A DNA stretch of 11,986 bases from Oligoflexales bacterium (GTDB lineage: Bacteria > Bdellovibrionota > Oligoflexia > Oligoflexales > Oligoflexaceae), in contig JADFZC010000043.1 in NCBI GenBank assembly GCA_015232735.1, positions 1-11,986 of the forward strand, written 5' to 3'. This document shows positions 7,106 to 11,986 of this stretch, piece by piece. The notes under the pieces are model-generated. The model was not told the DNA's origin, did not search any database, and saw only the letters and a program-made list of their open reading frames with translations. Position numbers and translations under genes: made by a program. Position 1 is the first letter of the stretch, and each line of letters begins with the position of its first letter.

Positions 7106-7951
7106 ATGTCAACCTTCAGCAAACAAACCACAGGGGACAGATATAGAAGACTGTATAAAAAAATTTATTTCATTAAAATTATCATCATGTTAACTTTGCT
7201 AACCCACCCTGAAAAGGCTGACTGTCATTGGAGTACACTACAGCAAGGGAATAATCAATCAAACAGAAACTTGACGAATTACCTGGAATTCCTTTCAGAA
7301 GTAAATGCCAGTTCACTTCTCGAGGGTGCCGGCTGCCATGGTTCATTAGGTTATGATATAGGTTTCATTGGACAAAAAGCTTACATACCAGATGAATCTC
7401 AAACAATAAAAAACTACTTCTACATCCAGGGAGATAGAGAACAAAATGAACCTATTATCATCCCAAAAATTATTTTCCTTAAAGGACTTCCATGGCCCAT
7501 CGACCTTGGCGTTAACTATGGCCATGTGCAAGGAGGAAAAATAAGTCAGTGGAGCGCCCATGTTCAATGGTCTGTCTATGAAGATTTTCAGATGCCTGCC
7601 CTGGCACTTAGGGCAAATTTTTCAAAAATGTCAGGAATCAAAGATACCGAATTCGACAGCCGTGGTGCATCAATATACGGGAGTTACTCATTTCTAAGAT
7701 ATTTCACTGTATTTGGCGGACTCGGAATGGAATATCATCAAGCCGAAATACATTCGTTGGGTAAAAATGATGCCGTATATTTTATGATTTCAAAAAATGA
7801 TGATATTATTCGAAAAACATGGATCAACACATCAGAATACTTTGGGGCAAGGATTTTAATAATTCCTCCAACACTCTCCATCGCTATTGAAGCACAAACA
7901 AGAGTCAATGAAAGCAAAATATTCTTGGGAAAAATTTCCTTTACTCTTTAG
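7106..7951 (+). CDS. Predicted outer-membrane beta-barrel protein of unknown function
   Basis: I do not recognise a named family. The 281-residue product begins with a basic segment (RYRRLYKK, 12-19) and a hydrophobic stretch (IYFIKIIIMLTLL, 20-32), then EKADC, consistent with a signal peptide cut near residue 38-40. The rest shows alternating polar/hydrophobic strands rich in Gly, Tyr and Trp, such as IDLGVNYGHV (132-141), SAHVQWSVY (150-158) and YGSYSFLRYF (191-200). A short strand, KIFLGKISFTL, closes the protein at the C-terminus. This fits a small outer-membrane barrel. The terminal residue is Leu rather than the common Phe. ATG 7106 follows AGGAGA (7089-7094) at 11 nt; ATG 7187 (residue 28) would remove most of the signal. 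The stop overlaps the end of convergent murG by 11 bp. Confidence 0.6.
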   Translation: MSTFSKQTTGDRYRRLYKKIYFIKIIIMLTLLTHPEKADCHWSTLQQGNNQSNRNLTNYLEFLSEVNASSLLEGAGCHGSLGYDIGFIGQKAYIPDESQTIKNYFYIQGDREQNEPIIIPKIIFLKGLPWPIDLGVNYGHVQGGKISQWSAHVQWSVYEDFQMPALALRANFSKMSGIKDTEFDSRGASIYGSYSFLRYFTVFGGLGMEYHQAEIHSLGKNDAVYFMISKNDDIIRKTWINTSEYFGARILIIPPTLSIAIEAQTRVNESKIFLGKISFTL

Positions 7952-9032
7952 AATTAAACCTAATCCGCATAACATCTTCAAGAACAGAAAATATGACTTC
8001 ACTTGAATTTTTTGAATAACTTGACCTCTGAGCATTAATAATTTTTTCTTTTTCAATTTCAAGAGCGGTAATCGATTCTATTAACGTATTTCCACTCAAA
8101 TGTCCCTCTCTAAGAACAATAGCCCATCCACGTGCTAAAAAACATTTTGCATTATCAACTTGATCCCCGCGGCTTCCAGCTTCGAGTGGTATTAATAACA
8201 TTGGTTTTTTTAATGACAAAAATTCAAAAATGGAATTAGCTCCAGCTCTGCTGACAATCATATCGGATGCAGCATAAATATCTTTTAATTCATTTCCAAT
8301 ATATTCAAAAGATTTATAATTACGATGAGAAAAATCGATGGATTTGCCTTTTCCCGTAATGTGAATCACCCTAAGCTTTTTCACCAATTCCGGCAAAGCT
8401 TCCAATAGAGCCTGATTAATTTTCTGTGCACCAGAACTTCCTCCCATAATCAGAATAACAGGCATTTCATCCGAATCAGCAAAACAACATAGCTTCAATC
8501 CCTCAATCCTATTTCCAGTTAGAAGTTCAGGTCTGATCGGAATCCCGGCAAATATGGATATTTCGGAAGGCAAATGATTTTTTGTATCGGGAAAACTAAA
8601 AAGTATTCTGCGTGCAAATCTTGCGATTATCCTATTAGCCAAACCCGGAGTCACATCCGATTCATGAGAGATAACAGGAATTCTCAGCAGCCATCCGGCC
8701 ATTGCAACAGGAACACTAACAAACCCACCCTTGCTAAAAATAATGTTTGGACGGATTGAAACAAGCAATATAAGTGACTGAATGAATCCAATCATTATTC
8801 TGAAGACGTCAATGAAATTTTCAAATGAAAAATATCGCCTTAGTTTCCCTGCCTGGATCTGATGAAATTTTATCTGCGGATCTTTTATCAATTCCTTTTC
8901 GATTCCTGAAGATCCAATGTAATCTAACTTCCACCCCCTTCTAACATATTCAGAGATCATAGCCAAATGCGGCATAACGTGTCCTGCCGTACCACCGCCA
9001 GTTAGAACAATATGTATTTCCTTTTTATTCAT
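7941..9032 (-). CDS. murG: MurG, lipid I to lipid II GlcNAc transferase
   Basis: MurG transfers GlcNAc from UDP-GlcNAc to undecaprenyl-pyrophosphoryl-MurNAc-pentapeptide at the inner face of the cytoplasmic membrane, the last cytoplasmic step of peptidoglycan precursor synthesis. Counting from ATG 9032, the glycine-rich loop TGGGTAGHV (11-19) holds catalytic-type H18; HESDVTPGLANRI follows at 123-135, the donor-site GGSSGAQ at 197-203, and SRGDQVDNAK at 287-296. Length is 363 residues, normal for the family. I prefer ATG 9032 because GGTGA (9045-9041) lies 8 nt upstream; the earlier ATG at 9047 overlaps that site and lacks its own. The gene is the last of a minus-strand cluster, outside a mur/fts cell-wall cluster as far as the window shows. 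The HESD/SRGDQ signatures are those I associate with Firmicutes-style MurG rather than the E. coli form. Confidence 0.96.
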   Translation of the reverse strand: MNKKEIHIVLTGGGTAGHVMPHLAMISEYVRRGWKLDYIGSSGIEKELIKDPQIKFHQIQAGKLRRYFSFENFIDVFRIMIGFIQSLILLVSIRPNIIFSKGGFVSVPVAMAGWLLRIPVISHESDVTPGLANRIIARFARRILFSFPDTKNHLPSEISIFAGIPIRPELLTGNRIEGLKLCCFADSDEMPVILIMGGSSGAQKINQALLEALPELVKKLRVIHITGKGKSIDFSHRNYKSFEYIGNELKDIYAASDMIVSRAGANSIFEFLSLKKPMLLIPLEAGSRGDQVDNAKCFLARGWAIVLREGHLSGNTLIESITALEIEKEKIINAQRSSYSKNSSEVIFSVLEDVMRIRFNSKE

Positions 9033-9057
9033 ATAACCAGTCACCATATTGAATCAT

Positions 9058-9516
9058 TTACACACCAGCAAGCCCTGGCACCTGTAACTTAAGAGGATAA
9101 CAATCATTAATCAATTGATGAATATATCTTCTTTCTCCAACAAATATCTTTAAATCACAGTTTAGTAATTTGCTTAATTCATCAATAATTTTCTGATTTG
9201 TAGGGTCAGCCATCAAAACCTTGAATTCATCTCCCTTTTCAGAGTACCCCATCGGCAACACCTCCCACTTGCTCGCCTTTGAAAACGGAATTCTTTCGAA
9301 TGCATCATATGGGATATTCCTGTTCCCAATTTCTTCTATCTTTTCAAGATTCAACACTCTCGAAATAAAATCTGACAACTGCTGTTCAGTAAATATATTG
9401 CATTCAAGAACAGCCATATAAGAAGAAACATCCCATTTTTTCTTAAATCTCTCAATGATGGCGACAGTTGAAAGACTAAGTTCACCTTTTTTTGAGAGTA
9501 GTTGTATGAGATCCAC
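9058..9516 (-). CDS. Stand-alone GspE/MshE N-terminal (T2SSE_N) domain protein
   Basis: This 152-residue protein matches the N-terminal domain of type II secretion/type IV pilus assembly ATPases. It has a helical part with FTEQQLSDF (42-50), the RIPFSKASKWEVLPMG segment (75-90), VLMADPT (100-106) and a closing helix before YPLKL (140-144). No Walker motifs follow: the frame stops at residue 152 and the next gene is murG, so this is a domain on its own, not a full ATPase. In c-di-GMP-binding MshEN domains an RLG motif opens the helical repeat; here that place reads SYM (32-34) and the following Gly is Asn40, so c-di-GMP binding is doubtful. The start is GTG 9516 with GAGGA 10-11 nt upstream, inside the end of the preceding gene; the gap is 6 bp, so translation is probably coupled. 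Confidence 0.75.
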   Translation of the reverse strand: MDLIQLLSKKGELSLSTVAIIERFKKKWDVSSYMAVLECNIFTEQQLSDFISRVLNLEKIEEIGNRNIPYDAFERIPFSKASKWEVLPMGYSEKGDEFKVLMADPTNQKIIDELSKLLNCDLKIFVGERRYIHQLINDCYPLKLQVPGLAGV

Positions 9517-9522
9517 TTATTG

Positions 9523-10293
9523 TTAATCCTCGACCATAATCCACTTGATATCAAAATCATCAATACCTTTTATCTGAACACTTTTTGGTTTTTCCATATT
9601 TTCACACAATTTTGCGGAGTTTTCGACCAGACTCCAAAACTTTTTCCAAATAAACCTAACACAGATTCTTTCACTATTCAGCTTTTTAACATCTGAGATA
9701 TCAACAATAATCCTCCTTTCAGATTCCCAAATACTAAATTTGGCCGACTGTCCGTTAATTTCATATCCCGCAATATTGTTTGTCCAACTTTGAGGAATCT
9801 TGTTTTTCAAAAAACAAACAACCTCCTCAGGACGAATGGGCAAAAATTCTCCCTTTACCTCTAAAAAACCACTCTTGCTTATTGACAAATCAGGTATACG
9901 ATCGGCAAGTATGCCGCTTTTTTCAAACTTAACATTTTGCTCATTAAACTTAATGCTTATAGATGTCTGACCTAAAGGGTTATATGCCTCAAGGCGCCAT
10001 CCATTCCCCCTGGAAGCGACCCAGTCAAGGTTAACATTTTGAAATATTACCTCTCCCCCCCTTTCCACACTCAGACTTATAACACCATCACCATAACGAC
10101 AACTATCGAAAAAACCAGCAACAGATAAAGGCAAAGAAACCTGTTTCCTAACTGGAACTGTTGATTGACATCCCATAACGTAAAATAAAGCAAATATGGC
10201 GTTTATTATACAATACCTATCACAGGATTTATTCAGTCTATTTTTCAATACGCTTAAGTTTCTTTTCAATTCTATCCATGTCTCTCTTTTCAC
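9523..10293 (-). CDS. LolB-like outer-membrane lipoprotein
   Basis: The product is a predicted lipoprotein. Counting from GTG 10293 it has a basic N-region, a hydrophobic segment IINAIFALFYVMG (29-41) and C42 as the acyl-accepting cysteine of a lipobox-like VMGC. The body contains WRLEAYNPLGQTSISIKF, the pattern of a beta strand and Pro-Leu-Gly turn seen in LolB, and FLPIRPEEVVCFLKNKIP, like the LolB segment before its late strands. LolB inserts lipoproteins into the outer membrane; that role here is inferred. The start is uncertain: GTG 10293 has AAGGG upstream, but it overlaps the TPR gene by 56 bp and gives a long N-region, while TTG 10248 gives a more usual 26-residue signal with an 11-bp overlap. 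Either way it is translated in the same cluster as the TPR lipoprotein. Confidence 0.5.
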   Translation of the reverse strand: MKRETWIELKRNLSVLKNRLNKSCDRYCIINAIFALFYVMGCQSTVPVRKQVSLPLSVAGFFDSCRYGDGVISLSVERGGEVIFQNVNLDWVASRGNGWRLEAYNPLGQTSISIKFNEQNVKFEKSGILADRIPDLSISKSGFLEVKGEFLPIRPEEVVCFLKNKIPQSWTNNIAGYEINGQSAKFSIWESERRIIVDISDVKKLNSERICVRFIWKKFWSLVENSAKLCENMEKPKSVQIKGIDDFDIKWIMVED

Positions 10294-11986
10294 ATCTGCC
10301 CTTTAACGCTTTTCTATAATAATCCAGTCCAGTTTTCTCATCCTTTTTTGCGATATAAACATCACCAATATGCTCAAGAATAACCCCTTCCCCCGGAACT
10401 ATCTTGTCTGCCTTATTAAAAAATTCCAGCGCCTCATCATACATTTTTTTCTTAAAATAGACCCACCCTAGCGAATCCAGATAAAAACCATCACCAGGCT
10501 TCAATTCCAATGCTTTTCTTATCAATTCCTCAGCTTCTTTCAATTTCTCGCCTCTATCAGCGTATAAATATCCAAGATAGTTATATGCTGCACTATTTGA
10601 TGGATCCTTTTGGATAACCTCCTTCATTGTTTTAACACAATTATCTATCTCACCATTTCTTTCGTAATTTACTCCAAGTACAAATAATAAATTAATGTTT
10701 TCGGGATATGTCCTAACCCCTTCCTTAAGAAGCTGAATTGCATCGCCAACCTTCTCAATCTGCCATAAAATTTCAGATGCAACTATATAAAACTCGGTCG
10801 CCTTCTCCCCTCCACCGCTGGCCACACGCTTTGCATAAGAAATCGCCTCTTCATATTTTTTCTGCAGTTCAAGTATTTTAATTGAACGATAATCTGCATG
10901 GACCTTATATTGTGAAAATTCCGGAATCCTACTGTAAGTGTTCAATGCGCTATCATACTTATTGACTTTTTCCTGCCCCAAAGCGGTCATATAAAGTATC
11001 CTGTCAGAATCAGGGTACTCTTCCGCCAGGTTTTCCAATATCTTGGATGCTTCCTCATATCTCTGAAGTTCCCACAGTATAAAAGCCTGTTGAACCTTTA
11101 AACCTGGACGTTTTCCCTTTCCATTGCTTTCCGCTTCCTTTAGTAAAGCTAGTGCATCGTTCAAATCTCCAATTTGATGATAAAGCTCAACCATGCGTCT
11201 TGTCAGTTCTTCATTCGCAGGATCCAGCCTGAATAATATTTCATAGAGTTGAACCGCCTGTCTTGATTCCCCATTAAGCTCAAGAGCAAGAGCATAAGTG
11301 AGAACATTTTCAGGATTCTGTCCCTGTAAATCATATGCCCTTTTTGCCGGCCTTAATGCTCTTTTCTTGTCACTTGATGATAAATAAAGCCTTGCCAAAA
11401 TCCCCCATCCATCAATGAAAGAAGGATCCACATGGACCAAATCCTCGGCAACTGCTATGGCATTTCCGAGATTCCTTTGCTGCTTGTGCAATTCAATAAG
11501 TCCCAGATACGGATCTATCTTTGTCGGTGAAAGCTCAATAGCCCTCTCAAAATGAAATATTGATTTCTCAAAGAGGCCTTGATTCGCAAGAAGTCGGCCA
11601 TACAAAGTATGTACTTCTGAAGTCTGAGGATAAAGAAGGACTATCTTGCGACATTGTTGCAGTGCCTTATCAACAGCACCTGTCTTGGCCTCGGTTTCAA
11701 TCATTTTTATTGCCAGTAAAGCGTTTGATTCAAGGTTATACGCTTTCTCCATCAATTGTCTTGAAATGGAAATATTTCCCTTTAATCCCTCATACTCTGC
11801 TACCAAAAAATAATAACGGGCGTTAAGCTTTCTGGTTGCGGGTGACCAAAATGATGCTGGATTTTTTTCAGATGATTTTGGATCGAGTTCAATAATCTCA
11901 TCAAGCTTTGATACTCCTTCCTGCTTTTTCGAGGGACTTGTACTAAAGCAAGCTGTCAGACTACAAAAAATAAAACAAAAAATTCC
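10238..11986 (-). CDS. Large TPR lipoprotein, 5' end outside the window
   Basis: The minus-strand frame is open to the window edge, giving at least 582 residues. The first visible residues, GIFCFIFCSLTAC, are a hydrophobic signal core ending in a lipobox (LTAC), followed by a Ser/Lys-rich linker, so this is a lipoprotein whose initiator lies only a few codons beyond 11986. A TTG at 11806, sometimes a tempting start, would remove this signal. The rest is a run of tetratricopeptide repeats, roughly a dozen, with clear W/L/G/Y/A/P positions, for example NYLGYLYADRG and DSLGWVYFKKK near the C-terminus. TPR arrays bind other proteins; the partner is unknown. The final segment with DSLGWVYF and EHIGDVYIAKK is a pattern I associate with deltaproteobacterial TPR lipoproteins. 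It heads the LolB-like/GspE_N/murG cluster. Confidence 0.9.
   Translation of the reverse strand, partial: GIFCFIFCSLTACFSTSPSKKQEGVSKLDEIIELDPKSSEKNPASFWSPATRKLNARYYFLVAEYEGLKGNISISRQLMEKAYNLESNALLAIKMIETEAKTGAVDKALQQCRKIVLLYPQTSEVHTLYGRLLANQGLFEKSIFHFERAIELSPTKIDPYLGLIELHKQQRNLGNAIAVAEDLVHVDPSFIDGWGILARLYLSSSDKKRALRPAKRAYDLQGQNPENVLTYALALELNGESRQAVQLYEILFRLDPANEELTRRMVELYHQIGDLNDALALLKEAESNGKGKRPGLKVQQAFILWELQRYEEASKILENLAEEYPDSDRILYMTALGQEKVNKYDSALNTYSRIPEFSQYKVHADYRSIKILELQKKYEEAISYAKRVASGGGEKATEFYIVASEILWQIEKVGDAIQLLKEGVRTYPENINLLFVLGVNYERNGEIDNCVKTMKEVIQKDPSNSAAYNYLGYLYADRGEKLKEAEELIRKALELKPGDGFYLDSLGWVYFKKKMYDEALEFFNKADKIVPGEGVILEHIGDVYIAKKDEKTGLDYYRKALKGRCEKRDMDRIEKKLKRIEK

Noticed and set aside
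10238..11806. TTG 11806 as the start of the TPR protein
   Set aside because: The frame stays open for 60 more codons to the window edge and encodes a signal segment with lipobox LTAC, so the real start lies beyond 11986.

Overview
The window reads as AT-rich chromosomal DNA from a Gram-negative bacterium. The evidence is two predicted lipoproteins with lipoboxes (one LolB-like), a predicted outer-membrane beta-barrel protein, and MurG. The long TPR lipoprotein, the stand-alone GspE N-terminal domain and the LolB-like neighbour are reminiscent of the broad deltaproteobacterial/Bdellovibrio-like lineages. That placement is an inference from gene style; no rRNA or other decisive marker is present.

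Layout. (1) Positions 1-425 are AT-rich with no convincing gene. (2) Positions 426-885 hold three palindromic elements placed end to end. The first is a 44-bp imperfect inverted repeat around a 26-codon mini-ORF. It is followed by two tandem copies (605-754, 755-885) of a GC-richer element built from nested hairpins. The last copy runs into the predicted start of (3) a SWIM-zinc-finger SNF2-family helicase (862-3732, +). (4) Convergent to it is gltX, glutamyl-tRNA synthetase (-). (5) Divergent from gltX is a long, two-module PTPS/QueD-like protein (5472-6404, +). (6) Convergent to that is a TrpG/PabA-type glutamine amidotransferase (6436-7062, -). (7) A probable outer-membrane protein (7106-7951, +) starts only 43 bp away, divergently. 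(8) Facing it is a tightly packed minus-strand cluster, read from the right edge leftwards: TPR lipoprotein (5' end outside the window), LolB-like lipoprotein, stand-alone GspE/MshE N-terminal domain protein, and murG.

How the genes work together. The minus-strand cluster 11986-7941 looks like one operon linking outer-membrane lipoprotein functions with the last cytoplasmic lipid-linked step of peptidoglycan precursor synthesis. The PTPS-like protein and the PabA/TrpG-like amidotransferase are neighbours on opposite strands and could both serve pterin/folate metabolism, but nothing in the sequence proves that. The SNF2 protein stands alone, with no methylase, nuclease or other defence partner visible.

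The least explained parts are the nested-palindrome repeats upstream of the SNF2 gene, where two hairpins differ by paired changes that preserve pairing, and the PTPS-like protein, whose zinc ligands and catalytic-type Asp-His appear to lie in different halves. No CRISPR array, tRNA, rRNA or recognisable transposase gene was seen.
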